Position numbers and translations under genes: made by a program. From NCBI GenBank assembly GCA_036384495.1, contig DASVMD010000070.1, forward strand, positions 1-9,881: a stretch of DNA of 9,881 bases, written 5' to 3'. This DNA comes from JAQGHB01 sp036384495 (GTDB lineage Bacteria > Patescibacteriota > Saccharimonadia > Saccharimonadales > UBA4665). Of the stretch, positions 1 to 6,072 are shown piece by piece. Numbering within the stretch: the first letter of the stretch is position 1; each line of letters opens with the position of its first letter. A model generated the notes under the pieces. It was not told where the DNA came from. It worked only from the letters and a program-made list of their open reading frames with translations, and did not search any database.

Positions 1-2610
1 TGCGATGCGCATTATCAGCAACTGCGCCAGCAACAATCTCAAACCTCGCCCTTCGATTCCTTATTTTCCGGCTCACCCTTGGGTGATTTCTTTGGTGATG
101 ATTTTGGGCAACTTTCATCTAACCTCGGCACGCCGCTACCTCGTGAACGCGAAGCGACTAATATAGAAGAATTCATTTCAGAAAGTACTAAGGAAATAAT
201 CCAGCAAGCGGCTGAGGCGGCAGTTACATTTGATCGTCGAGAAGTTGATACTGAGCATCTGCTATATGCTTTGGTCGACAGCGATGTAGTGCGAGAGATA
301 TTTAAGCAGTTCAAGTTAAAAAGTGAGGACATAAAAGGTTACATTGAAACTAATTCGCCTAAGGGCAGCCAAAAAATTAAAGAGACTGATCAAGTCGAGG
401 TCACTGTTTCCCCAAGAGTCAAACAAGTTTTAGAAAATGCGTTTACCAGCTCGCGCGAATTAGGCCATAGCTACATAGGACCTGAGCATCTGCTTCTTGG
501 CCTTTTACAAGAAGATGAAGGCATGGCCGGTGATATTCTGCGCAAATACGGCTTAACCCCCGAAAGTTTACGACAAAAAATAGTTAAAGTAGTCGGCCAA
601 GGGGCCGAAGAAGGTCGGGTTAAAAGCCAGTCCACAACCCCACAGCTGGATAAATACTCTCGTGATTTGTCTGCCCTGGCCAACCAAGGCAAGCTTGATC
701 CGGTCATAGGCAGAGCCAAAGAAATTGAAACGACTATAGAAATCTTAGCTAGGCGAACCAAGAATAACCCGGTATTAATTGGCGAGCCTGGCGTGGGCAA
801 GACTGCTATCGTCGAAGGTCTAGCCCAAAGAATCCATAGCGGTAAAATTCCTCAGGTATTGCAAGACAAACGAGTCGTAGAAGTAAATCTCAACGCAATG
901 GTTGCCGGCAGTAAATATCGCGGTGAATTTGAAGAACGAATCAAGGCAGTATTAGACGAAATTATCGCCCACCAAGACGAGTTAATAATTTTTATTGATG
1001 AACTACATACTATTGTCGGCGCAGGACAAGGCGGTGGCGAAGGTGGAATGGATGTCAGTAATGTTATTAAACCCAGTCTAGCCCGGGGGGAACTGCATTT
1101 AATCGGCGCGACTACATTAAATGAGTATCAGAAATATATTGAAAAAGATTCTGCACTCGAACGTCGCTTTCAGCCAGTACTTGTACCCGAGCCGACCGTC
1201 GAACAAACGATTGAGATTTTACGAGGCCTCAGAGACAAATACGAAGCTCATCACAAAGTAAAAATAACAGATGAGGCCATAGTCGCAGCCACTGAATTAT
1301 CTGACCGCTACATCTCTAATCGCTTTCTACCTGATAAAGCGATAGATTTGATTGACCAAGCCGCCTCCCGAGTCCGAATCGGAGTGGATACATATAGCCA
1401 GGATATTGCCGAGCTGGACGATCAGATTAAACGTCTTAAGCGAGAACGAGAATATGCAATCAACCATAAGCAAATGGACAAAGCCGAAGACTTTGAGAAA
1501 CAACTCAAAGATACTGAAGATAAAAAAGATACATCAGCAAGCCGTTGGCAGGCCAAACGCGGTGTAACATCCAAGGAAGTTTTAGTAGAACATGTGGCTC
1601 AGGTGGTATCGAGCATAACTGGGATACCTGTGCAGGAGCTGACCCGAGAGGAAAAAGAAAAATTACTGCAAATGGAAGAACGGTTGCATAAGCGGGTTAT
1701 TGGTCAGGATGAAGCTGTCCAAGCTGTGGCGGATGCCGTGCGCATGTCCAGGGCTGGCCTGACGGAAGGCAGCAAGCCTATTGCGTCGTTGTTGTTCCTA
1801 GGCCCGACGGGTGTTGGCAAGACTGAGCTAGCGAAAGCCCTAGCCTACACAGTATTCGGCGATGAAGACGCCCTGATCCGAATTGATATGAGTGAGTACA
1901 TGGAGCGGCATAGCGTGGCTCGCTTAATTGGTGCGCCCCCGGGCTACGTCGGCTATGAAGAAGGCGGGCAGCTAACCGAGCGTGTTCGACGTAAACCTTA
2001 TAGCGTTCTCTTGCTGGACGAAATCGAAAAAGCCCACCCCGATGTCCATAACATTTTATTGCAAGTCTTTGACGATGGGCGATTAACGGACGGTAAAGGA
2101 AGAGTGATAGATTTTACCAATACCATCATCATCGCTACTTCTAATATCGGCGCATCTGTTATCTATGAAAATGTGGCCCTAAAAAAAGCTCAGCGTAAGT
2201 CGTATGCCGAACTAAAAGAAGAGCTGCTGAAACTTCTGCGAAACTTCTTCCGCCCGGAATTTTTAAATCGTATTGACGAAATAATTATTTTTGAGGCACT
2301 GGACGAGGGCCAGATCGAACAAATTGTTAAACTCCAACTCGAAAGAATTAAGCGCACCGCACGAGGCCAGGGAATTGAGCTCACATTTGATGATTCTGTC
2401 GTAAAGCACTTGGCTAAAATAGGTTACTTGCCGGAATATGGAGCCCGAGAATTGCGGCGTCAAATAAAGAGTGAGGTAGAAAATCGATTGGCTAAAGCAA
2501 TCCTGAGGGGCGAAATAGGCGAGGGCAGCATAGTGGTGATCAGCCATGATCTTAACAAGGGAATTATTCTTAGTCCAGTTAAGCCAAAGCCTTTAAAGAA
2601 AAAGAAGTAA
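1..2610 (+). CDS. clpC: ATP-dependent Clp unfoldase subunit ClpC, 5'-partial
   Basis: Hexameric AAA+ unfoldase that normally feeds substrates to ClpP in the cytoplasm. The frame is open from base 1, so the start lies upstream; the TTG at 79 is not a convincing start. Visible residues (base 1 = residue 1): residues 1-12 CDAHYQQLRQQQ resemble the end of a McsA-like zinc finger, then a linker. A Clp_N double repeat spans about 50-195. D1 has Walker A GEPGVGKT at 261, Walker B FIDEL at about 331 and the ALERRF arginine-finger region. A short charged middle coiled coil lies at about 475-515; this length separates ClpC from ClpB. D2 has Walker A GPTGVGKT at 601, Walker B LLLDE at about 670, FLNRIDE, and the C-terminal YGARELRR motif. 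The tail is lysine-rich. Odd point: the loop after TSNIGA lacks a clear [LIV]-G-[FL] ClpP-docking tripeptide. No strong terminator is seen after the TAA. The family call is firm; the ClpP partnership is inferred. Confidence 0.95.
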   Translation, partial: CDAHYQQLRQQQSQTSPFDSLFSGSPLGDFFGDDFGQLSSNLGTPLPREREATNIEEFISESTKEIIQQAAEAAVTFDRREVDTEHLLYALVDSDVVREIFKQFKLKSEDIKGYIETNSPKGSQKIKETDQVEVTVSPRVKQVLENAFTSSRELGHSYIGPEHLLLGLLQEDEGMAGDILRKYGLTPESLRQKIVKVVGQGAEEGRVKSQSTTPQLDKYSRDLSALANQGKLDPVIGRAKEIETTIEILARRTKNNPVLIGEPGVGKTAIVEGLAQRIHSGKIPQVLQDKRVVEVNLNAMVAGSKYRGEFEERIKAVLDEIIAHQDELIIFIDELHTIVGAGQGGGEGGMDVSNVIKPSLARGELHLIGATTLNEYQKYIEKDSALERRFQPVLVPEPTVEQTIEILRGLRDKYEAHHKVKITDEAIVAATELSDRYISNRFLPDKAIDLIDQAASRVRIGVDTYSQDIAELDDQIKRLKREREYAINHKQMDKAEDFEKQLKDTEDKKDTSASRWQAKRGVTSKEVLVEHVAQVVSSITGIPVQELTREEKEKLLQMEERLHKRVIGQDEAVQAVADAVRMSRAGLTEGSKPIASLLFLGPTGVGKTELAKALAYTVFGDEDALIRIDMSEYMERHSVARLIGAPPGYVGYEEGGQLTERVRRKPYSVLLLDEIEKAHPDVHNILLQVFDDGRLTDGKGRVIDFTNTIIIATSNIGASVIYENVALKKAQRKSYAELKEELLKLLRNFFRPEFLNRIDEIIIFEALDEGQIEQIVKLQLERIKRTARGQGIELTFDDSVVKHLAKIGYLPEYGARELRRQIKSEVENRLAKAILRGEIGEGSIVVISHDLNKGIILSPVKPKPLKKKK

Positions 2611-2674
2611 ACTTACGTACGATCAATTTAAACGTACCATCTAGACTATTAATGCTTACAGATACAAAAAAATG

Positions 2675-2705
2675 GGTTGGCGAACAGTACGTTAATCAAG
2701 CTTTT
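2675..2705 (+). repeat. Dispersed repeat R, copy R1
   Basis: First clear copy of the R repeat, between clpC and gene A. It contains GTACGTTAATCAA, shared with R5, preceded by TTGGCGAAC. Its right-hand tail (about 2706-2725, with GCGAATATT) resembles the tail after R3, so R1 and R3 form a subgroup. Read on the minus strand, it follows the stop codon of gene A and leads into a run of seven T (2672-2666), which could be the end of that transcript. A short inverted piece, GATGGTACGTT on the minus strand at about 2631-2641, matches the core of R5 and may be a degraded inverted copy. Confidence 0.6.
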
Positions 2706-2726
2706 CAGCTAAGCGAATATTATTAA

Positions 2727-3140
2727 TTATGTATCACGGATCGCAAGTTCGGCCTTGGCTTTTTCTAGGTATTTAGTCTTCTTTGCGCCTTTCAGTTGAT
2801 TGAGGTCATATAGGATGCCCATATTAATACTTTTTGAGCTCATTATTCTCACAATTTCGTTATAGATTGCAAAATCTTCATCGCTAGCTCTCATTAAGTC
2901 ATGTACGTCTGGGCCTTCTCTGTATCGCGGTTTGCGTAGATCTTCTGGTAATGCGCTGAATAATGAATCAGCATACTCTAGCGCGTGTTCTGGTGCTAGA
3001 ATGTCGAGCTCCTCTAAGGTTAAGGGCTCAATTAGTTTGCTAACAGAGACTTCCCGCTCCAAGTCAGATAGAGCCGTAGCGCCTAGCATAGGGGCTTTGC
3101 CCCTTAGTCTATCTATAGTATTTGTAAATTTCTCCAACAT
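2727..3140 (-). CDS. Hypothetical protein (gene A)
   Basis: Unrecognised soluble protein of 137 residues. It has no signal peptide, no membrane segment and no catalytic motif I can name. It is rich in charged residues and looks mostly helical: an N-terminal basic stretch (MLEKFTNTIDRLRGKAP), an acidic middle and a lysine-rich C-terminus (KGAKKTKYLEKAKAEL). It lies between repeats R1 and R2. A terminator-like hairpin (3161-3190) ends about 20 bases before the ATG, leaving little room for a promoter unless that hairpin region is itself the promoter. No Shine-Dalgarno is seen. Codons 13-18 contain a small hairpin, AGGGGC with loop AAA. Stop is TAA. The continuous frame and the spacing to its neighbours support a real gene; function is unknown. 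Confidence 0.6.
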   Translation of the reverse strand: MLEKFTNTIDRLRGKAPMLGATALSDLEREVSVSKLIEPLTLEELDILAPEHALEYADSLFSALPEDLRKPRYREGPDVHDLMRASDEDFAIYNEIVRIMSSKSINMGILYDLNQLKGAKKTKYLEKAKAELAIRDT

Positions 3141-3160
3141 ATATAAGCGACAAAATTAGT

Positions 3161-3190
3161 AAACAAAAAATACCACAAAACGTGGTATTT
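3161..3190 (-). terminator. Rho-independent terminator-like hairpin (or operator) on the minus strand
   Basis: On the minus strand a perfect 9-bp stem AAATACCAC/GTGGTATTT with loop GTTTT is followed by TTTGTTT, so the U tract reads TTTTTTGTTT. This fits termination of the gene B transcript after repeat R2. A near-copy lies at 4355-4383, where it sits between the -35 and -10 boxes of gene C. The element could therefore instead be a palindromic operator upstream of genes A and C. The plus strand has no U tract after the stem. Confidence 0.6.
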
Positions 3191-3205
3191 GTACAGTGCT
3201 TATAT

Positions 3206-3260
3206 TTGGCTGGGCGAACGATAGGTTAATCAAACTTTCTCTCCCATGAAAAAGGTCATG
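3206..3260 (+). repeat. Dispersed repeat R, copy R2
   Basis: Core TTGGCTGGGCGAAC followed by GGTTAATCAAACTTT, then a tail CTCCCATGAAAAAGG that it shares with R5 (CCCCATGAAAAGG). R2 and R5 thus form a longer subgroup of about 55 bp. On the minus strand the left part ends TCGCCCAGCCA. This has the form of a tRNA-Gln 3' end (A72, G73, CCA), although no tRNA body is attached. It sits between gene B and gene A, directly ahead of the hairpin at 3161-3190. Confidence 0.65.
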
Positions 3261-3295
3261 AGCTAGTAATAGCAAAGGTCGGGTTTTCGCTTACA

Positions 3296-3625
3296 TTAAC
3301 TAGATGTATATTCGCATTTGTCTGCGTCAACAATTGGCTGCGCGAAGGCTTCGTCGACAAGTGCTTCAGCTTGAGCCGTAAATTCTTCTGCAAGAAGCAG
3401 GTTTTCCGGCGTGGCATTCATGAAATCTATCCTTGTGGCGTTATTGCCTAAGGATTTAGTTGCGTTGGCGAGCATGCCAATAGAAATATTATACGACCTG
3501 GTATTGGCTGCAAGCATTAAGCCGCCAAACACCTTGCCCTTACGAACCCTAATGCCTGCGGCATGGAGTTCTAGCAGCCCTGCACCACAAGCAATATAAA
3601 AGGACCAACCTTGCGGCTGATCCTT
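3296..3625 (-). pseudogene. 5'-truncated hypothetical gene (gene B)
   Basis: Unrecognised. The frame ends in TAA and stays open upstream to an in-frame TAA at 3626-3628, yet contains no ATG before residue 6 of the only 78-residue alternative, which starts at GTG 3532. The residues before that GTG (CGAGLLELHAAGIRVRKG) look like ordinary protein and run into the hairpin at 3592-3633. This suggests the true 5' end was lost when the gene C, R3 and terminator segment arrived next to it. The C-terminal half is alanine-rich and acidic (LLLAEEFTAQAEALVDEAFA). No -10 box lies at the leaderless position before the GTG and no ribosome binding site is seen. The alternative is a short intact gene from the GTG or from a non-canonical start. 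Confidence 0.45.
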
Positions 3626-3633
3626 TTATATTG
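3592..3633 (-). terminator. Long hairpin terminator downstream of gene C
   Basis: Two 19-nt arms (3592-3610 and 3615-3633) flank a 4-nt loop. As minus-strand RNA all 19 positions pair (two as G-U), closed by a GCAA tetraloop of the GNRA type. As plus-strand RNA the same two positions are mismatches, so it appears kept for minus-strand transcripts. The arms carry AAAAGGA and TCCTTTT, the A/U-tract arrangement of intrinsic terminators. It lies about 77 bases after the gene C stop, with repeat R3 in between, and overlaps the truncated frame of gene B. Confidence 0.7.
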
Positions 3634-3664
3634 GCTGGGGATGAGGTACGTTAACCAATCTTAT
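3631..3664 (+). repeat. Dispersed repeat R, copy R3, carrying a tRNA-Gln 3' end
   Basis: The right half has the R core GTACGTTAACCAATCTT and an R1-like tail with CGAATATTTTA (about 3670-3683). The left half, TGGCTGGGGATGAGG at 3632-3646, is identical over 15 nt to 6073-6087, the 3' end of the tRNA-Gln gene including CCA, in the same orientation. Allowing mismatches, 20 of 25 positions agree with the last 25 nt of the tRNA. The copy looks like a junction between R sequence and a tRNA-derived attachment core. It lies between gene C and its putative terminator. Confidence 0.7.
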
Positions 3665-3709
3665 ACAGAAACGAATATTTTAGAATGGGAAGTCGCACAA
3701 GTCGAAGAA

Positions 3710-4354
3710 TTACTTAGTACTAGCGTGTACCAGCCCGTTTCCGAAGTTCAAACCAACCCCTAAGTAAGAGCCATTCTCCCATGACAGATTGAAATCAGGG
3801 TTATTTCTAATATCTGTTACAGTTTCCTCAGGGCTGGCTGAACATATGTTTAATATGGGTTCTGGAAGCTTACTGCCATTTTTCCTATTAGGCAGGGCAT
3901 GAGGTTTCATATCTGGACCGAAAGCTTCATATGCTATTTGCGCATAAGCTGCAGCATCGCGTAGCAGCTGCAGTACTATATCGGAACGAATGCTGTCGGT
4001 ATTGTGGCTATAAAGGGGTGGCATAGATTGATGCTTGACGTAAGATGCTCTAGTTGCTGATGCTATTGCGGCTTCATATGTTGCACGCGCCAAACCGGAA
4101 GTTTTTGCCTTAGTGGTATCGCTATCTGTGATAAGTACAGCATACTGCTCGGAGAGGCGTGGCGCGATTTTATCTAGTGCCGCATAAGTGTCTCCAAGTA
4201 ACTCTGTATGTGCGTCTTTTGCTGCTCGGCTAAATCCACCACGTTCAGAGACGATACCTATAGTCCTAAAAGTACGAATGTAGTCCTGCGCTTCTTGAGC
4301 TATAGGTGTATCAAGTGGTAAAGGCTCGGTAATTGATTCAGCTCGTCGAGGCAT
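3710..4354 (-). CDS. Hypothetical protein (gene C)
   Basis: Unrecognised protein of 214 residues from the ATG at 4354 (MPRRAES). A longer version from the ATG at 4372 is less likely because it would start between the -35 and -10 boxes described at 4361-4389. The product looks soluble: an alanine-rich, largely helical middle (ATYEAAIASATRAS, LLRDAAAYAQIAYEAF) and a glycine/asparagine-rich C-terminus (YLGVGLNFGNG). No signal peptide, membrane segment or catalytic motif is evident. It is followed on its own strand by R3 and a strong hairpin terminator. Stop is TAA. As in gene A, the start lies next to an AAATACCAC-type inverted repeat, so the two may share regulation. Confidence 0.6.
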   Translation of the reverse strand: MPRRAESITEPLPLDTPIAQEAQDYIRTFRTIGIVSERGGFSRAAKDAHTELLGDTYAALDKIAPRLSEQYAVLITDSDTTKAKTSGLARATYEAAIASATRASYVKHQSMPPLYSHNTDSIRSDIVLQLLRDAAAYAQIAYEAFGPDMKPHALPNRKNGSKLPEPILNICSASPEETVTDIRNNPDFNLSWENGSYLGVGLNFGNGLVHASTK

Positions 4355-4360
4355 AAACAA

Positions 4361-4389
4361 AAAATAACACAAAAGTGGTATTTGGTCAA
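4361..4389 (-). promoter_or_regulatory. Predicted leaderless promoter of gene C with an internal inverted repeat
   Basis: On the minus strand TTGACC (4389-4384) and TATTTT (4366-4361) are separated by 17 bases. The -10 box occupies -12 to -7 relative to the ATG at 4354, so the transcript would begin at or near the A of ATG. The spacer holds AAATACCAC-TTTT-GTGTTATTT (4383-4362), an inverted repeat with one mismatch that closely matches the hairpin at 3168-3190. It could be an operator or a decayed terminator. Confidence 0.5.
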
Positions 4390-4390
4390 A

Positions 4391-4412
4391 GGTTGGCTGT
4401 CCTTAGTTGACG
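4391..4412 (+). repeat. Degenerate R repeat, copy R4
   Basis: Only GGTTGGCTG at the left and a GTTGAC stretch at the right recall the R consensus. It occupies the expected place, in the spacer between genes C and D, just beyond the AAATACCAC-type hairpin as R2 does. Position supports it more than sequence does. Confidence 0.3.
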
Positions 4413-4443
4413 GATTTAGCAACTCTTAGAAAACTACCCAGCA

Positions 4444-4472
4444 TTGCTAAATAAGTATAAAAATTATATAAT
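4444..4472 (+). promoter_or_regulatory. Predicted leaderless promoter of gene D
   Basis: TTGCTA (4444-4449) and a perfect TATAAT (4467-4472) with a 17-base spacer. The -10 box ends six bases before the ATG at 4479, so transcription should start at or next to the start codon. No Shine-Dalgarno is present, which agrees. Confidence 0.65.
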
Positions 4473-4478
4473 ATTACG

Positions 4479-5204
4479 ATGTCCGATACAGAATATCAGC
4501 CTGACTTTGTTTTGACCCGCGAACTGCTTCGGGAAGGCTTGGTGCCGAGTGGTTTTTCGGGTTGCAATACGGATAAACGCCTAGTCCCAGGCTTTCCAGA
4601 AATGTTGGTTAGAATTAACCGTGGCGAGAGCGATGAGAGGATGCAGGCTGCCAATGATAGTCATCGAAAGTTAGCTGACTACAAAATTAATCTAATTAAT
4701 TATGTAGTTATTACTGAAATGGCGGAGCCACACATCGTAACCCAAATAGTTCACGGCGAAAAGCTTATCGACGCTATTGAGAATGGCCAAGTATCTAGCG
4801 AAGAGTTAGAAGAAACTTGGTCGGCACTAATTGACTACCATGTGAAGATGTTTAAAGATGAGGAGCCCATTGCCCGGGACATAGTGACGACTGAACAATA
4901 CATGTATGGCAGGCTATACAACCAGCCTGAAGATAAAATTTATCCCGTAGATCTATCTGAATTTTCTGGAAAATATGCACAGGACAACATGACCTTTTGC
5001 GACAACCTGGTGCGTTTGGCCGAAGGTATAGTAGAAATGGAGAAGGCGGGTGATCTGAGCCTTGAAAATGCCCGTCTCAAGCTGCATGGAGCTATGTCTG
5101 AGTTACCTAGGGATTTTGAGTATCTAGCCGACCTCCACAAGTTAATAGATATCATACTGACTGAAGGCAGTCCAGGGCTGGCTTTTGACGAGTTCATTAT
5201 CTAG
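4479..5204 (+). CDS. Hypothetical protein, possibly kinase-like fold (gene D)
   Basis: Protein of 241 residues, acidic, with no signal peptide or membrane segment. I do not recognise the family. Parts of it recall a degenerate protein-kinase or aminoglycoside-phosphotransferase fold: a LVRIN strand near residue 43, HRKLADYKI, then YVVITEMAEPHIVTQIVHG (about 75-93), which reads like the strand and hinge before an active site, and IYPVDLSEF (about 154-162), which recalls the metal-binding DxD/DFG strand. A catalytic HxD loop is not seen, so if the fold is right it may be an inactive pseudokinase. It is the only gene of the accessory array on the plus strand and has its own leaderless promoter. 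Stop is TAG. Gene call firm, fold tentative. Confidence 0.7.
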   Translation: MSDTEYQPDFVLTRELLREGLVPSGFSGCNTDKRLVPGFPEMLVRINRGESDERMQAANDSHRKLADYKINLINYVVITEMAEPHIVTQIVHGEKLIDAIENGQVSSEELEETWSALIDYHVKMFKDEEPIARDIVTTEQYMYGRLYNQPEDKIYPVDLSEFSGKYAQDNMTFCDNLVRLAEGIVEMEKAGDLSLENARLKLHGAMSELPRDFEYLADLHKLIDIILTEGSPGLAFDEFII

Positions 5205-5245
5205 ACTTACTGCCTGATGCCTATTATTAACTCAGTGATGTCATG

Positions 5246-5300
5246 TTGGGTGGGCGGATGGTACGTTAATCAAACTTTTTATCCCCATGAAAAGGTTGAC
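5246..5300 (+). repeat. Dispersed repeat R, copy R5
   Basis: Core TTGGGTGGGCGGATG followed by GTACGTTAATCAAACTTTTT and the tail ATCCCCATGAAAAGG shared with R2. Within it TCAAACTTTT (5270-5279) and AAAAGGTTGA (5290-5299) form a 10-bp hairpin with one mismatch and a 10-nt loop. It lies between the convergent genes D and E and is the only structured element in that spacer, so it may help end one or both transcripts. Confidence 0.65.
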
Positions 5301-5361
5301 GAAAACAGTATATAAGAGCTAACAGAGCTGCTTAATAATGACAATGATCTTCGAAATTCTA

Positions 5362-5946
5362 TTAGCTAAGTTTATCTACTCTTTTAACATCTGAAAATTT
5401 CATCGTTCTAAGCTTATGTAATTTTCCTGTGCCAATTTTGGTATATTCTTCAAATATCCAGGAAGACCGTGCTGTAACTTTATAACGGCCTTCAGGAATT
5501 GTCCCATCCGATAGATAAAAGAATCTTTGGTCCGTTTCGCTGATATCAAGACAAACAGTGTTAGGCTGGGCTTTACCGTTTATTTCCGTAACAGTAGGCA
5601 TTCCATAACAAGTATTGCTGTCCAATTGCCTAGTTACTATGGTCGCTGTGACGTCATCTGGTATGAATCGTCCCGCAACTTGCAGGAAAATACCGAGAAT
5701 GACGATAATTACTAACGGTATTAGTACGAACTTGTTAATATGCGTTGAAGCTTTATTACTTTCTTTCCAGCAAATGTAGGCTAGCGGTCCCCAGAAAAAA
5801 ATAAAACTCAGTAGCCATATTACAGCCAGCCCACCGTCATCGGTAAACGGACCGCCTTCGGAGCCCATGAGGCCAGTTAGCATGAATGGTAGTAAGAGAG
5901 GTACTGCTATCAAGCAGATGGCTGCGAATTTTAGTATGTACTTCAT
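5362..5946 (-). CDS. Membrane protein with three N-terminal helices and an external domain (gene E)
   Basis: Unrecognised protein of 194 residues. Hydrophobic segments lie at about residues 4-25, 41-62 and 71-93; the first could act as an uncleaved signal anchor. The remaining ~100 residues (from about FIPDDV) are polar and contain two cysteines (NTCYG, TVCLD) about 14 residues apart, which could form a disulfide if the domain is outside the cell. RYKVTARSSWIF and the surrounding strands suggest a beta-rich domain. No lipobox is seen. A TATAAT on the minus strand at 5986-5981 would give a leader of about 30 bases, unlike the leaderless genes nearby; no strong Shine-Dalgarno is seen. Stop is TAA. 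It lies between R5 and R6, closest to tRNA-Gln in the array. Confidence 0.7.
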   Translation of the reverse strand: MKYILKFAAICLIAVPLLLPFMLTGLMGSEGGPFTDDGGLAVIWLLSFIFFWGPLAYICWKESNKASTHINKFVLIPLVIIVILGIFLQVAGRFIPDDVTATIVTRQLDSNTCYGMPTVTEINGKAQPNTVCLDISETDQRFFYLSDGTIPEGRYKVTARSSWIFEEYTKIGTGKLHKLRTMKFSDVKRVDKLS

Positions 5947-5980
5947 GGTTTGTTTTTCGCTGTGGCCTTAATACTTTGGA

Positions 5981-5986
5981 ATTATA
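5981..5986 (-). promoter_or_regulatory. Candidate -10 box for gene E
   Basis: A perfect TATAAT on the minus strand, about 35 bases before the ATG of gene E. I cannot assign a convincing -35 box; the upstream bases run into repeat R6. It would give a short leader rather than a leaderless mRNA. Confidence 0.35.
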
Positions 5987-6005
5987 GCAGATATGCACTG
6001 TTCAG

Positions 6006-6037
6006 GCCTGGCGAAAGAGCATATAAGTTAATCAAAC
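6006..6037 (+). repeat. Dispersed repeat R, copy R6
   Basis: Contains GGCGAAAGAG and AGTTAATCAAAC, the latter matching the conserved right half of R2 and R5. The left half is diverged. It is the copy nearest to tRNA-Gln, 36 bases beyond the tRNA 3' end on the minus strand, and lies between the tRNA and gene E. Confidence 0.5.
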
Positions 6038-6072
6038 TCCGCTAACAGTGGTGTCTTTTGAAACGTTCTATA

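Noticed and set aside
79..2610. clpC starting at the TTG at 79
   Set aside because: The frame is open to base 1 with zinc-finger-like residues, and no ribosome binding site or suitable -10 box precedes the TTG; the gene is better read as continuing out of the window.
2611..2672. Terminator for clpC
   Set aside because: Only a 5-bp GTACG/CGTAC inverted repeat is present, without a G-C-rich stem and T run; not enough to call.
3090..3105. Small hairpin AGGGGC-AAA-GCCCCT inside gene A
   Set aside because: It lies within codons and has no U tract; it is likely a chance palindrome, although it could affect translation early in the gene.
3710..4372. Longer gene C starting at the ATG at 4372
   Set aside because: That ATG lies inside the spacer of the predicted promoter, in the inverted repeat, and would not be on the leaderless mRNA; the ATG at 4354 fits the -10 position exactly.
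2675..6037. R repeats as a CRISPR array
   Set aside because: Copies are 350-1,600 bases apart, diverged, separated by genes rather than by uniform spacers, and no cas gene is visible.
2675..6037. R repeats as classical integron attC sites
   Set aside because: The conserved heptamer does not fit GTTRRRY, a matching RYYYAAC partner is not found, pairing between the ends is weak, and there is no integrase gene in view. The cassette-like layout is kept only as a hypothesis.
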